In this document: positions 35,267-45,695 of the stretch, piece by piece
Layout: every line of letters begins with the position of its first letter
Position numbering within the stretch: the stretch's first letter is position 1
DNA from: Flavobacterium cheniae
GTDB taxonomy: Bacteria > Bacteroidota > Bacteroidia > Flavobacteriales > Flavobacteriaceae
Length of the DNA stretch: 64,000 nt
Reading direction: 5' to 3'
NCBI RefSeq assembly: GCF_004363695.1
Contig: NZ_SNZC01000002.1
Location: 62,001-126,000, forward strand
The notes under the pieces: model-generated
The model's database searches: none
What the model was told of the DNA's origin: nothing
The model's input: only the letters and a program-made list of their open reading frames with translations
Program-made: the position numbers and the translations under genes

Positions 35267-35364
35267 TTTTCAAATTCAATTTCAAGTTCAAAATTCAATT
35301 TCAAACTTTTATTACTTACTTTTTTATTGAGCTTGTTCTTGTAATTGAACTTGCCCTTGAAATA
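35267..35364. repeat. Repeat-bearing insertion in the murG-murC gap
   Basis: A 13-bp direct repeat AATTCAATTTCAA at 35273-35285 and 35292-35304 (19-bp period), with partly complementary TTGAACTTG-type sequence at 35346-35362. The two halves could fold into an imperfect hairpin. No gene or promoter box seen. Confidence 0.55.
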
Positions 35365-36453
35365 TTATTTTATTAGCTTTATTATCTCTTCAACAATATC
35401 TTTTGTTGCGTTTGGCTTAGCTAATTTTTTTATGTTTTGACTTAATTCTGATTTCTTACTTTCGTTTGAAATTAAATCAGAAAAAATCGTTTCAAATTGC
35501 GTTTCTAATTCAGATTCTTTGATTAAAATGGCTCCGTTTTTATCTGAAATTGCTTTAGCATTTTTAGTTTGATGATCTTCGGCTACGTTTGGTGACGGAA
35601 TGAAAATCGTTGGTTTTCCCACAATGCATAATTCCGAAACGGATGATGCACCTGAACGAGAAATCACTACATCTGCAGCAGCGTAAACCAAATCCATTCT
35701 ATCAATAAACGCTACTACCTGAACGTTGTCTTTCTCAGTATATTTTGAGTAATCGTTCAAATATAATTTTCCGCATTGCCAAATGATTTGAATGTTCTGA
35801 CTCAATAGAAAATCCAATTCTTTCTCAATTAATTGATTGATTCTTCTAGCACCTAAACTTCCGCCTAAAACCAAAAGTGTTTTTTTATTCGCATCTAAAT
35901 TAAAATAAGCTATAGCTTCGCTTTTACTCGCTTCATTAATCAAATCTTGACGCACTGGATTTCCAGTTAATATCATTTTATCTTTTGGAAAAAATCGCTC
36001 CAAATTTTCGTATGCGACACAAATCTTATTCGCTCTTTTTGCCAATAATTTATTGGTAATTCCAGGATATGAATTTTGCTCTTGAATTACTGTTGGAATA
36101 TTCAACATGGATGCCGCTTTCAAGACTGCTCCACTTGCAAAACCTCCAGTTCCAATAACAACATCTGGCTTAAAACTTTTGATGATTTTGAATGAATTCC
36201 ACATACTCGAAGCCAACTTTAAAGGAAACATTGCGTTATCCAAAGTCAGCTTGCGTTGAATTCCTGAAATCCATAATCCTTTGATTGCATAACCTGCTTG
36301 AGGCACTTTTTGCATTTCCATTTTATCTTTGGCACCTACAAAAAGGAACTCCGCATCTGGAAAACGATTTTTTAATTCGTTTGCAATCGCAACAGCTGGA
36401 TAAATATGTCCACCTGTACCGCCACCGCTAATTATGAATCTTGGATTTTTCAT
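35365..36453 (-). CDS. murG: Undecaprenyl-PP-MurNAc-pentapeptide GlcNAc transferase
   Basis: 362 aa. Makes lipid II from lipid I on the inner face of the membrane. Seen: [20 protein letters not shown] (8-27), [14 protein letters not shown] (~101-114), [18 protein letters not shown] (~122-139), the donor site [13 protein letters not shown], and [20 protein letters not shown] (~256-275). Starts one base before the ftsW stop region ends, so the two are directly abutting. Confidence 0.97.
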   Translation of the reverse strand: MKNPRFIISGGGTGGHIYPAVAIANELKNRFPDAEFLFVGAKDKMEMQKVPQAGYAIKGLWISGIQRKLTLDNAMFPLKLASSMWNSFKIIKSFKPDVVIGTGGFASGAVLKAASMLNIPTVIQEQNSYPGITNKLLAKRANKICVAYENLERFFPKDKMILTGNPVRQDLINEASKSEAIAYFNLDANKKTLLVLGGSLGARRINQLIEKELDFLLSQNIQIIWQCGKLYLNDYSKYTEKDNVQVVAFIDRMDLVYAAADVVISRSGASSVSELCIVGKPTIFIPSPNVAEDHQTKNAKAISDKNGAILIKESELETQFETIFSDLISNESKKSELSQNIKKLAKPNATKDIVEEIIKLIK

Positions 36454-37806
36454 CTATCTTTTATTTAAAACTGCGTTCATTGGATTTTGTCCGTTTACTA
36501 ACACATCTCCATTCTCATCTTCAATTAAAGATTCTCTAATGGAACTTTTAATATCGTTTATTTTCTGCTGATTTTCATCTGCTTCTTTATCTTCGTTTAA
36601 CGCTACTTGTGCATCAATAATTTGTTGTAACGCTTCATCACGTTTGCGTTTTTCTTCTAAATCCAATGCTACTTCTTCTTCTTTCTTCGTCACACTTAAA
36701 ATAATTCCAATCGCAATACACGTCATCCAAATAGAAGTTCCTCCACTACTAATCAATGGCAAAGGCTGACCTGTCACTGGAAGTAATTCTACGGCAACTC
36801 CCATATTGATAAACGCCTGAAATATAATTGGAAATCCGAGTCCGATGATTAATAGTTTTCCGAATAAAGTCGTTGCTTTTTGAGCATCAATTATAAATCG
36901 GATAAACAATAGTAAATACAAAAAGATGATTCCGACAGCACCTACTAAACCGTACTCTTCCACAATTATGGCAAAAATAAAATCAGAAGAAGATTGAGGT
37001 AAAAAGTTTTTCTGAACACTTTTTCCTGGACCTAATCCTTTTATCCCACCGGATGCGATGGCTATTTTTGCTTTTTCAATTTGGTAATCATCTTCATTAG
37101 GTTTATCATCGAAGAAACTATCAATACGACTCATCCATGTATCAACACGGTTTGGCATTGCGTCTGGAAAAGCTTTTGCTACCAAAATAAACATCGTTAA
37201 ACTCACAATTCCTGCTCCAATTATAATTCCGAGATATCGCATTGGGTATTGTCCAATGAAAACCAACATACATACCATTGAAAAAATCAAAGCAGTTGTT
37301 GAAAAGTTCGCTGGAAGCACTAATGCTAAAATGGCAAAAACTGGCGCCCACAATTCTAATAAGGAATCTTTAAACGAATATTCTTTATCGCTTACTTTTG
37401 CTAAATAGCGAGCTACATAAATCATTAACACGATAAAAGCCAACGTAGAAGTCTGAAAACCAATACCTATAAAAGGAATTTGTATCCAACGACTGGCATT
37501 TGCACCATCAATAACAGTTCCTTTAAATAAAGTATAAACTAATAACAATATTACTAACGGAATTCCGAAAATAGAAAGTGCTTTAAAGTAATGATAAGGC
37601 GTTTTGTGAATAAAAAATATGATTCCGAAACCCAACATTACATGTATAAAATGTTTGAACAAATAGCCAATCGTAGTTCCTTTTCCGATAACGTAAACTA
37701 AATTAGTACTAGCACTATACACTGGCAAAAACGAGATAAGAGCCAATAGAAAAACTATAGCCCAAATGGTTTTATCTCCTCTTATTTTACCAATGATATC
37801 AAACAT
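36454..37806 (-). CDS. ftsW: Peptidoglycan glycosyltransferase FtsW
   Basis: 450 aa SEDS-family polymerase working with FtsI at the septum. Seen: ~10 membrane segments, the family region GANASRWIQIPFIGIGFQTS (~100-119), AIIVEEYGLVGAVGIIFLYL (~279-298), and LPLISSGGTSIWMTCIAIG (~350-368). A charged cytoplasmic tail of ~75 residues (EEKRKRDEALQQIIDAQ...) is longer than in E. coli. In order, it sits between murD (12 bp) and murG (abutting). Confidence 0.96.
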   Translation of the reverse strand: MFDIIGKIRGDKTIWAIVFLLALISFLPVYSASTNLVYVIGKGTTIGYLFKHFIHVMLGFGIIFFIHKTPYHYFKALSIFGIPLVILLLVYTLFKGTVIDGANASRWIQIPFIGIGFQTSTLAFIVLMIYVARYLAKVSDKEYSFKDSLLELWAPVFAILALVLPANFSTTALIFSMVCMLVFIGQYPMRYLGIIIGAGIVSLTMFILVAKAFPDAMPNRVDTWMSRIDSFFDDKPNEDDYQIEKAKIAIASGGIKGLGPGKSVQKNFLPQSSSDFIFAIIVEEYGLVGAVGIIFLYLLLFIRFIIDAQKATTLFGKLLIIGLGFPIIFQAFINMGVAVELLPVTGQPLPLISSGGTSIWMTCIAIGIILSVTKKEEEVALDLEEKRKRDEALQQIIDAQVALNEDKEADENQQKINDIKSSIRESLIEDENGDVLVNGQNPMNAVLNKR

Positions 37807-37818
37807 TTCTATCTGTTA

Positions 37819-39153
37819 TTATAAATTATAAATTGCTTGTTTAAATTGTTTTCCTCTGTCTTCGTAGTTTTCAAACAAATCGAAACTTGCACAAGCTGGC
37901 GATAACAACACGCTATCTCCTTTTTCAGCTAAACGTTGTGCTAATTGAACTGCTTCAGACATTGAAGTAGTTTCCACCATAACATCCACCACATTATTAA
38001 AAGCATTGATGATTTTTGTATTGTCAACACCTAAACAAACGATTGCTTTTACTTTTTCACGAACTAATGGCATCAATTCATCGTAATCATTTCCCTTATC
38101 AACACCACCTACAATCCAAACCGTTGGTGTACTCATGCTATCCAAAGCATAAAAAACCGAATTTACATTCGTAGCCTTAGAATCGTTGATGTATTGCACA
38201 CCTTGAATTTTCAATACTTTTTCTAAGCGATGTTCTACACCTTGAAAATTAGTCAAACTTTCTCTGATGGTCTGTTTTCTAATATTCAACAATTGTGCTA
38301 CAGCAGTTGCTGCCATTGCATTCTTGATGTTGTGTTTTCCTTCTAGTGCTAGTTCGTTGATTGGCATAGTAAATATTTCGTTTTTAATAGTGCTGTTAAT
38401 GTTGTTATTTTCTATAAATCCTCCATCTTTTTCAGGTTTTCCTGTTAATGAAAAAGGAACTTTATTTGCTTTAATTGAATTCTTGTTTAGCCAATTTTGA
38501 ATCGCATCGTCTTCATTGTCATAAATCAAATAATCGGCTTCTGTTTGATTTTTTGTAATTCTAAATTTTGAATTGATATACAAACTGTAATCGTAATTAT
38601 ATCTATCTAAGTGATCTGGACTAATATTGGTCAAAATCGCGATGTGTGGCTTGTAATTGATGATACCGTCTAACTGAAAACTGCTCAATTCCAATACATA
38701 AATATCGTGCTTGTTTTCGGCTACTTGCCAAGCGAAGCTTTTTCCAATATTTCCTGCTAATCCTACATTTAATCCACCTTGTTTTAACAAATGATACGTC
38801 AACAATGTTGTCGTTGTTTTTCCATTACTTCCTGTGATTCCAACTGTTGTAGCATCTGTAAACTGAATCGCAAATTCTATTTCAGATATTACTGGAATTC
38901 CTTTTTCAATTAGCTTTTTTACGACAGGAGCTTTTTCGGGAATTCCTGGACTTTTCATTACTACATCGGCATTCAGAATTAATTCTTCTGTGTGCTTTTC
39001 ATCTTCCCAAGCGATTCCATTAATAGTAAGAACTTCTTTATAATTTTCTTTTATTTTTCCAAAATCCGACACAAAAACATCATAACCTTTTTTCTTTCCT
39101 AAGATGGCGGTTCCTACTCCACTTTCGCCTCCGCCTAAAACTACCAGTCGCAT
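37819..39153 (-). CDS. murD: UDP-N-acetylmuramoylalanine--D-glutamate ligase
   Basis: 444 aa. Adds D-glutamate to UDP-MurNAc-L-Ala. Seen: N-terminal VVLGGGESGVGTAILGKKKG (3-22), ATP loop VGITGSNGKTTTTLLTYHLL (~107-126), LSSFQLDGIINYKPHIAILT (~157-176), NISPDHLDRY (~177-186), and ATNVNSVFYALDSM (~325-338). Follows mraY by one base. Confidence 0.97.
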   Translation of the reverse strand: MRLVVLGGGESGVGTAILGKKKGYDVFVSDFGKIKENYKEVLTINGIAWEDEKHTEELILNADVVMKSPGIPEKAPVVKKLIEKGIPVISEIEFAIQFTDATTVGITGSNGKTTTTLLTYHLLKQGGLNVGLAGNIGKSFAWQVAENKHDIYVLELSSFQLDGIINYKPHIAILTNISPDHLDRYNYDYSLYINSKFRITKNQTEADYLIYDNEDDAIQNWLNKNSIKANKVPFSLTGKPEKDGGFIENNNINSTIKNEIFTMPINELALEGKHNIKNAMAATAVAQLLNIRKQTIRESLTNFQGVEHRLEKVLKIQGVQYINDSKATNVNSVFYALDSMSTPTVWIVGGVDKGNDYDELMPLVREKVKAIVCLGVDNTKIINAFNNVVDVMVETTSMSEAVQLAQRLAEKGDSVLLSPACASFDLFENYEDRGKQFKQAIYNL

Positions 39154-39154
39154 C

Positions 39155-40375
39155 TTATCTTAATTTTAAAGAAACAAGTGAGAAAATCGCTAATAGAATT
39201 CCGACAATCCAAAAGCGAGTTACAATTCTACTTTCGTGATAACCTTTTTTCTGATAATGATGGTGCAATGGTGACATTAGGAAAATTCTTCTTCCTTCAC
39301 CAAATTTCTTTTTAGTGTATTTAAAATAACTCACCTGAATTATTACTGATAAATTTTCGGCTAAGAAAATTCCGCAAACTACAGGTATCATTAATTCTTT
39401 ACGAATAGCAATTGCAATTACAGCGATAATACCACCAATAGTTAAACTTCCCGTATCACCCATAAATACTGAAGCTGGATAAGCGTTGTACCAAAGAAAT
39501 CCAACCAAAGCTCCAACGAATGCTGCGATGTAAACCGTCATTTCACCAGAGTTTGGAATATACATGATGTTCAAATAATCAGAGAAAATGATATTACCTG
39601 ATACGAAAGTGAACAAACCGAGTGTCAGTACCGAAATTGCGGAAGTTCCTGCGGCTAAACCGTCAATACCATCCGTAAGATTGGCGCCGTTTGAAACTGC
39701 TGTGATGATTAAAATTACCATTGGAATAAAAATCAACCAAGCGTAATCTTTGTAATCATCGCCCATGAACGATAACACTTCTGCGTAATCAAATTCGTTA
39801 TTTTTCAAAAAAGGAATAGTGGTTGCTGTCGATTTTTCTTCTAAATCAGCAGGTTTGATATTGTTCTCGATTTTTACTCTTGAAGTTAAAGTATCTTTTC
39901 TAACGGTTACATCTGGACTAAAATACAAAACGGTTCCTACAATTAAACCTAATCCAACTTGCCCAATTACTTTAAAAATTCCTTTTAAACCTTGTTTATC
40001 TTTCTTGAAAATTTTAATGTAATCATCAATAAAACCAATGACTCCCATCCAAATTGTAGTTACAATCAATAAAATGATGTAAATGTTATTCAACTTAGCC
40101 AATAACAAAACTGGAATTAAAGTCGCCAAAATGATGATGATTCCACCCATTGTTGGTGTTCCTGCTTTTGCAGTTTGCCCTTCTAAACCAAGTTCACGAA
40201 CCGTTTCACCCACTTGTTGGTTTCTCAAATAGTTGATGATTTTTTTTCCGTAAATCGTAGCAATTAACAACGACAAAATAAAAGCTAATGCCGAGCGAAA
40301 AGTAATATATTGAAAAACTCCTGCTCCAGGAACATCAAAGGCTTTGTCTAAGTATTGAAAGATGTAGTATAACAT
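39155..40375 (-). CDS. mraY: Phospho-MurNAc-pentapeptide translocase
   Basis: 406 aa inner-membrane enzyme making lipid I from UDP-MurNAc-pentapeptide and undecaprenyl phosphate. Seen: ~10 membrane helices, [20 protein letters not shown] (69-88), the aspartate pair [19 protein letters not shown] (~114-132), [20 protein letters not shown] (~228-247), and the C-terminal [18 protein letters not shown] (~363-380). A ~50-residue insert after residue ~150, compared with E. coli, is usual for the phylum. Confidence 0.97.
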   Translation of the reverse strand: MLYYIFQYLDKAFDVPGAGVFQYITFRSALAFILSLLIATIYGKKIINYLRNQQVGETVRELGLEGQTAKAGTPTMGGIIIILATLIPVLLLAKLNNIYIILLIVTTIWMGVIGFIDDYIKIFKKDKQGLKGIFKVIGQVGLGLIVGTVLYFSPDVTVRKDTLTSRVKIENNIKPADLEEKSTATTIPFLKNNEFDYAEVLSFMGDDYKDYAWLIFIPMVILIITAVSNGANLTDGIDGLAAGTSAISVLTLGLFTFVSGNIIFSDYLNIMYIPNSGEMTVYIAAFVGALVGFLWYNAYPASVFMGDTGSLTIGGIIAVIAIAIRKELMIPVVCGIFLAENLSVIIQVSYFKYTKKKFGEGRRIFLMSPLHHHYQKKGYHESRIVTRFWIVGILLAIFSLVSLKLR

Positions 40376-40411
40376 ATTGTTTGCTTAGTTTTAAAGGTTA
40401 ATTGTTGGCTT

Positions 40412-41875
40412 TTATTTGTTTAATTGTTGTAATAATTCAGTTACTATTTGTAAATCGTCAAAATCGTGACGGACTCCGTTAATTTCTTGATATGTTTCAT
40501 GACCTTTCCCTGCGATTAGAATAATATCGTTAGGATTTGCCAATTGACAAGCGGTTTTAATAGCTTGCTTTCTATCTAAAATGGAAACTGTTTTTTTGAA
40601 ATTTTGAGGCTCTACCCCTTTTTCCATTTCTTCGATAATCGTTTCAGGATTTTCGGTTCTTGGATTATCTGAGGTAAAAATGGCTTTGTCGCTCATTGAT
40701 GAAGCAATGTGAGCCATAATTGGTCTTTTTGTTTTATCTCTATCGCCACCACAACCTACAACTGTAATCAATTGTTCGTTTTTTGTACGAATATCATCAA
40801 TCGTTTTTAATACATTTTCCAATGCATCTGGTGTGTGAGCATAATCTACAATAGCCGTAATTTTAGAATCAGAAACAATAAATTGAAAACGTCCTGAAAC
40901 ACTTTCTAATTCTGAAAGCAAACGCAATGCTTCTACTTTTTCGATTCCTAATTCGACTGCTACTCCATAAATGGCTAGTAAATTATAAGCATTGAAAGAA
41001 CCAATTAATTTCACCCAAACTTCGTTATCATTGATTTTTAATAACAATCCCGATAATTGGTTTTCTAAGATTTGTGCTTTGTAATCGGCATACGATTTTA
41101 AAGCGTAAGTCAATTTCTTAGCTTTTGTATTTTGAAGCATTACCAATCCGTTTTTGTCATCGATATTGGTAATTGCAAAAGCTGATTTAGGTAAATTATC
41201 AAAAAATGATTTTTTTACATCGCGATATTCAGCAAATGTATTGTGGTAATCTAAATGATCATGTGATAAATTCGTGAAGACGCCACCTTCAAAACGTAAG
41301 GCTTCTGTACGTTTTTGATGAACACCGTGCGAAGAAACTTCCATAAAACAAAATTCGCAACCTTCTTGAATCATTAAATCTAGAAACTTGTTAATAGTTA
41401 AAGAATCTGGAGTCGTATGCGTGGCTTTGAATTCTTGTTCGTCAACCATAATTTTAACAGTTGATAACAATCCCACTTTATAACCTGCTTTTTTGAATAA
41501 TTGATATAATAGTGATGCAATAGTTGTTTTACCATTAGTTCCTGTAACACCAACTAATCTGATATTTTCAGAAGGATTTTCGTAATAATTAGCCGCTAAA
41601 AAAGCCAACGCTTCGTTAGCATCTTTTACTTTAATATAAGTAACACCGTTTACGATTACACTAGGAAATTCTTCACAAATTACCGCCACAGCTCCCAGAC
41701 TTAATGCTTTTTCAATATAATCATGACCATCAGAAAGTGTTCCTCTGATAGCTACGAAAACATCGTTCAATTCAATTTTTCTCGAATCAAATTCAATTTT
41801 TGAAATAGTAATATCAGTAGCTCCATGAACTGCTTCAATGTGTACTTTATATAATATGTCTTTTAATTGCTTCAC
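40412..41875 (-). CDS. murE: UDP-MurNAc-tripeptide ligase (meso-DAP adding)
   Basis: 487 aa. Adds the third stem residue. Seen: VGVTGTNGKTTIASLLYQLF (~107-126), FMEVSSHGVHQKRTEALRFE (~174-193), and DNPRTENPE (~400-408). The DNPR motif is the known determinant for meso-diaminopimelate, so peptidoglycan here should be DAP type. Its 3' neighbour is mraY (36 bp); murF, usual at this point, is missing. The start overlaps the ftsI stop by 4 bp. Confidence 0.97.
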   Translation of the reverse strand: MKQLKDILYKVHIEAVHGATDITISKIEFDSRKIELNDVFVAIRGTLSDGHDYIEKALSLGAVAVICEEFPSVIVNGVTYIKVKDANEALAFLAANYYENPSENIRLVGVTGTNGKTTIASLLYQLFKKAGYKVGLLSTVKIMVDEQEFKATHTTPDSLTINKFLDLMIQEGCEFCFMEVSSHGVHQKRTEALRFEGGVFTNLSHDHLDYHNTFAEYRDVKKSFFDNLPKSAFAITNIDDKNGLVMLQNTKAKKLTYALKSYADYKAQILENQLSGLLLKINDNEVWVKLIGSFNAYNLLAIYGVAVELGIEKVEALRLLSELESVSGRFQFIVSDSKITAIVDYAHTPDALENVLKTIDDIRTKNEQLITVVGCGGDRDKTKRPIMAHIASSMSDKAIFTSDNPRTENPETIIEEMEKGVEPQNFKKTVSILDRKQAIKTACQLANPNDIILIAGKGHETYQEINGVRHDFDDLQIVTELLQQLNK

Positions 41876-43854
41876 GATAATTCGATTATGATAGTTTGAT
41901 TTTTGTTAAAAGCTTGTCCTGATGTTAGTGACTGTTTTTTCACTCTTCCCACACCAATTACTTTTACTTTTAATCCTAAATTTTCTAATAATGCTACAGC
42001 ATCCATTCCTTCCATTCCTTTTACATTTGGAACAACTCGCTCTTCCTTTTCTGCTTTCTTATAATATTCTGCGTAGCTTTTCTCTTGTGAAATTACTTTA
42101 GCATCGATATTTTTCACATGATTCGTAGATGGAGAATCGGTAAATATTTTTTGTGCGATTCTTTTGAAAACTGGTCCAGCAACATCGGCTCCGTAATATC
42201 CTGCTGCAACATTTGGTTTATGAACAACTACGATACAAGAATATTTAGGTTCATCTGCTGGAAAATACCCTACAAAAGAAGAAGCGTAGTATAATTTCGA
42301 TTTGTCTTTATAATTCACTTGAGCTGTTCCTGTTTTTCCAGCCATTGAGAAATCTTTGGAATACAATTTAGAGCCTGTTCCTTTCTTTACAACATTTTCC
42401 AAAACGGCATGAACTTTATCTAAAGTTTCTTGTGAACAAATTTTCGGATTGATTACTTGGGTATCAAATTTTTTAATTGTTTTATTCCATTCTTTAATTT
42501 CACTAACGAAAATTGGTTTTATCATTACTCCATCATTTGCAACCGCATTATATAATGTCAAAGTTTGCAATGGAGTTACTGATAACCCGTATCCAAAGGC
42601 CATCCAAGGCAATGCTACTCCCGACCAACGATTTGTTCCTGGTTGTGGAATAACTGGCTTTCCTTCACCTTTTATTGGTAAACCTAGAGGCTTATTCAAT
42701 CCGTAACTATTGATTCTATCTACAAATTGTTTTGGATTGTCTTTGTAACTATTGTAAACTGATTGTACTAAAACCGTATTGGATGATACTTCAAATCCTC
42801 TTGCTAAAGAAATTTTTCCATAACCACCTTTATGTGAATCCCTTACTCTTCTGCCATAATATTGAACTTCACCACCATTTGAATTATAAACCGTACTGGT
42901 ATCTGCTTTTTTATCATCTAATACCGCAATTAAATCAACTAGTTTAAAAGTAGAACCTGGTTCGTGAGATTCAGTTATAGCGTAATTTTGTGTTTCATAA
43001 TATGAACCATCATTTGCTCTTCCTAAATTTGAAATTGCTTTGATGTGACCCGTTTTGGTTTCCATAACCACTACACATCCGTGATCAGCACTGTAATACT
43101 CTAATTGTTTTAATAAAGCATGGTGAGCAATATCCTGAATGTAAACATCAATTGTAGAAATAATATCGTAACCATCTTGAGGATCTTTCTCGTTGATATC
43201 GCTAATTGGTTTCCATTGATTTTTAGCAATTTTTTGCATCATACGATGGCCGTTCTTTCCATTCAAATAATCACGAAAAGCATATTCTAATCCTTTTCCA
43301 TCTTCGTTTGAACGTTCGTAACCAATGGTTCTTTTTGCAACCAAACCAATTGGATGTTCTCTCACAATTTTTTGCTCGATAATTAATCCTCCTTTGTTCG
43401 CCCCTTTATTGAACATTGGGAAAGTTTTCAAACGCATTTGTTCAGTATAACTCAACTTTTTTGCAATGAAAACGTAACGACTTTTATTAGCTCTTGCTTT
43501 TTGTAGTTTCGCTTGATAATGCCCAGATGATTTTCCAAACATAACCGATAGTGAATCAGAAAGTCCTTGAACATTCTCTTTAAACAATTCTGGTGTAGGT
43601 GCCACCGCATCAAAATAAATAGTGTATTCTGGAATTGATGTTGCTAACAAACTTCCATCAGCCGAGTACACATTTCCTTTGTTGGCTGGAATTGGAAAAT
43701 TTTTAACCGTTCTTTCTTTTCCTAATTTTCGGTAATAATTACCTTCAACCCATTGAATATTATTCAGTTTAATCAAAATAAATACAGCCATTATGAAGAA
43801 CATAACAGCTACAAAATACATGCGATACGATATTTTCTTATCTTCTATTGCCAT
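41872..43854 (-). CDS. ftsI: Septal penicillin-binding protein FtsI with PASTA domain
   Basis: 660 aa class B PBP, septal transpeptidase. Seen: one N-terminal membrane segment (~12-29), a dimerisation domain with the NVYSADGSLLATSIPEY region (~61-77), the catalytic triad of motifs GSTFK (SxxK, ~300), SSNT (SxN, ~358) and KTGTAQ (~507), and one C-terminal PASTA domain (VPNVKGMEGMDAVALLENLG, ~603-622, to the end). The PASTA domain is absent from proteobacterial FtsI. It overlaps ftsL by 10 bp and murE by 4 bp. Confidence 0.96.
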   Translation of the reverse strand: MAIEDKKISYRMYFVAVMFFIMAVFILIKLNNIQWVEGNYYRKLGKERTVKNFPIPANKGNVYSADGSLLATSIPEYTIYFDAVAPTPELFKENVQGLSDSLSVMFGKSSGHYQAKLQKARANKSRYVFIAKKLSYTEQMRLKTFPMFNKGANKGGLIIEQKIVREHPIGLVAKRTIGYERSNEDGKGLEYAFRDYLNGKNGHRMMQKIAKNQWKPISDINEKDPQDGYDIISTIDVYIQDIAHHALLKQLEYYSADHGCVVVMETKTGHIKAISNLGRANDGSYYETQNYAITESHEPGSTFKLVDLIAVLDDKKADTSTVYNSNGGEVQYYGRRVRDSHKGGYGKISLARGFEVSSNTVLVQSVYNSYKDNPKQFVDRINSYGLNKPLGLPIKGEGKPVIPQPGTNRWSGVALPWMAFGYGLSVTPLQTLTLYNAVANDGVMIKPIFVSEIKEWNKTIKKFDTQVINPKICSQETLDKVHAVLENVVKKGTGSKLYSKDFSMAGKTGTAQVNYKDKSKLYYASSFVGYFPADEPKYSCIVVVHKPNVAAGYYGADVAGPVFKRIAQKIFTDSPSTNHVKNIDAKVISQEKSYAEYYKKAEKEERVVPNVKGMEGMDAVALLENLGLKVKVIGVGRVKKQSLTSGQAFNKNQTIIIELS

Positions 43855-44201
43855 ATTTTTAATTTATCCCAAAAACTTTTTTTACTTTCTTTATCTTCAA
43901 CAACAACTTTTACTGGAGGCACTTCTGAAGGCAGAATTTGACGTGTTTCCATTTTCTTAGCTACCGTAGATTCCATTTTTAACTTCATCAATTCAGAACG
44001 ACGATCTACAAACTCAGAACGCAATTCTTTAACTTGATTATTTAATTCGGTGATTCGGTAATTTTTTGCATCGTATTGATGATTATTTGCAATAGCAAAC
44101 ATTCCAAGAACCACAAGAAAAACAATGAACTTCCAGTTCTTAAGAGCGTCATCACTAATAAGAAACTTGGCTTTTAATAAACTGTAAATTCCGTCTTTCA
44201 T
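43845..44201 (-). CDS. ftsL: FtsL-like division protein
   Basis: 118 aa. Seen: cytoplasmic N-terminus, one membrane segment (FIVFLVVLGMFAIANNH, ~26-42), a coiled-coil (RITELNNQVKELRSEFVDRR, 49-68), and a C-terminal charged tail ending FWDKLKIWQ. This matches the FtsL-like proteins that sit between rsmH and ftsI in Bacteroidota. Sequence similarity to E. coli FtsL is low; call is by topology and position. Overlaps ftsI by 10 bp. Confidence 0.85.
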   Translation of the reverse strand: MKDGIYSLLKAKFLISDDALKNWKFIVFLVVLGMFAIANNHQYDAKNYRITELNNQVKELRSEFVDRRSELMKLKMESTVAKKMETRQILPSEVPPVKVVVEDKESKKSFWDKLKIWQ

Positions 44202-44299
44202 ATATGTAAAATTTATATGTTTGTGGTCATATATGTTATCGCTTTTTATTTATTGGTGTTTGCTTTCGCAAACTTTTTGTTAATAGCGATTTCATTCTG

Positions 44300-45208
44300 T
44301 TATATTTTTTCCGCTACTCTTAATTTTGCGCTTCTTGCTCTATTATTGATTGCAATTTCTTCTTCTGATGGTACGATTAGTTTTTCGATGGTTTTAAAAG
44401 GAACTTCAAAGTTTCCAAAGAAATCACGTTCTGGCTCTCCTTCAAACATGCCGTTTTTTACAAAACGTTTTACCAATCTATCTTCTAATGAGTGATATGA
44501 GATAACACTCAGTCTTCCGCCTGGTTTTAGAATTTCTAATGATTGCTCTAAGAATTCTTTTAGCACATCCATTTCTTGATTGACTTCAATGCGAATGGCT
44601 TGGTATATTTGAGCTAAAATTTTATTGCTTTTATGTCCTGGTAAAAACTTAGCCAGCACTTTTTTTAATTCATCTGAATTTCGAATTTCTTTATCTTTTC
44701 GAGCTGTTACAATTACGTTTGCCATTGCTCTTGCGTTTTTTAATTCGCCGTAATCAAACAAAACTCTTGCAATATCTTGCTCATCATATTCATTAACAAC
44801 ATGATACGCACTGATGTCGCCTTTCTGATTCATTCGCATATCCAATTCAGCATCAAAACGGGTAGAAAAACCACGTTCAGCAACGTCAAATTGGTGAGAT
44901 GAAACACCTAAATCGGCTAAAATTCCATCTACTTGCTTAATTCCGTGAAAACGTAAAAATCGTTTTATGAATCTGAAATTTTCATTAATTAAAGTAAATC
45001 GCTCATCATCAATGGCGTTTTTCAAAGCATCTAAATCTTGGTCAAAAGCGAATAATTTTCCGTTTTCTCCCAAACGACTCATAATTTCTCTCGAATGTCC
45101 GCCACCACCAAAAGTAACATCCACATACACACCATCAGGATGAATATTCAATCCATCAACTGTTTCTTTTAACAATACTGGATTATGATATTCCATCTTC
45201 GTCGTCAT
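44300..45208 (-). CDS. rsmH: 16S rRNA (cytosine(1402)-N(4))-methyltransferase
   Basis: 302 aa SAM-dependent rRNA methyltransferase. Seen: EYHNPVLLKETVDGL (~6-20), SAM loop DVTFGGGGHSREIMSRL (~30-46), LADLGVSSHQFDVAERGFST (~101-120), KPGGRLSVISYHSLEDRLVK (~229-248). Start at 45208 gives a 26-bp overlap with mraZ; a second ATG at 45196 (residue 5) is an equally good alternative. A 98-bp gap to ftsL shows no hairpin. Confidence 0.96.
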   Translation of the reverse strand: MTTKMEYHNPVLLKETVDGLNIHPDGVYVDVTFGGGGHSREIMSRLGENGKLFAFDQDLDALKNAIDDERFTLINENFRFIKRFLRFHGIKQVDGILADLGVSSHQFDVAERGFSTRFDAELDMRMNQKGDISAYHVVNEYDEQDIARVLFDYGELKNARAMANVIVTARKDKEIRNSDELKKVLAKFLPGHKSNKILAQIYQAIRIEVNQEMDVLKEFLEQSLEILKPGGRLSVISYHSLEDRLVKRFVKNGMFEGEPERDFFGNFEVPFKTIEKLIVPSEEEIAINNRARSAKLRVAEKI

Positions 45209-45653
45209 TTAAATTACCCATTACTTCTTCTGCTAAATCTGCGAAATCATCCGTAGCGTTTTCAATCGCATTTTCATACTTATCTTTATCCCAAATTTCG
45301 ATGATATTAATCGCTGAATTCAACACAATATCTTTATCAATTTGAGCAAAAACCACTAAATCTTTCGGAATTAAAAGTCGTCCTGTTCCATCAATCTCTA
45401 CCATTTTAACTCCTGCTGTAAATCTTCTAATAAAATCGTTGTTCTTTTTAACAAAACGATTTAGCTTATTGATTTTCAACATCATTTTATTCCATTCACT
45501 CATTGGAAACAACTCCAAACAAGGCTGAAAAACCGAACGCTTCAACACGAAACCTTCCTCCAAAGAACCCAATTGTTTCTTTAGCGACGTAGGTAGCATC
45601 AGCCTTCCTTTGGCATCTACTTTACATTCGTATGTTCCGATTAATGTTTTCAA
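45183..45653 (-). CDS. mraZ: Transcriptional regulator / nucleoid protein MraZ
   Basis: 156 aa, two AbrB-like (SpoVT/MraZ) repeats: GTYECKVDAKGRLMLPTSLK (6-25) and VEIDGTGRLLIPKDLVVFAQ (~85-104). Known MraZ proteins repress their own dcw operon by binding short direct repeats at the promoter. It is the first gene of the cluster and overlaps rsmH by 26 bp. Three GTGGTA repeats lie upstream. The C-terminal ~25 residues are acidic. Confidence 0.96.
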   Translation of the reverse strand: MKTLIGTYECKVDAKGRLMLPTSLKKQLGSLEEGFVLKRSVFQPCLELFPMSEWNKMMLKINKLNRFVKKNNDFIRRFTAGVKMVEIDGTGRLLIPKDLVVFAQIDKDIVLNSAINIIEIWDKDKYENAIENATDDFADLAEEVMGNLNDDEDGIS

Positions 45654-45678
45654 CTTTTTATTTCGATTAGAATAAGGA

Positions 45679-45686
45679 CAAATTTA
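45679..45686 (-). promoter_or_regulatory. Minus-7 box TAAATTTG of the mraZ/dcw promoter
   Basis: Exact TAnnTTTG match on the minus strand, 25 bp before the mraZ start. A minus-33 TTG is present at 45711-45713 with a 24-bp spacer, slightly long, overlapping the MraZ-type boxes. Confidence 0.6.
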
Positions 45687-45695
45687 GAAAAATTT

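Noticed and set aside
44217..44495. Plus-strand frame between ftsL and rsmH
   Set aside because: Most of it lies antisense to the rsmH 3' end; no start signal or family features.
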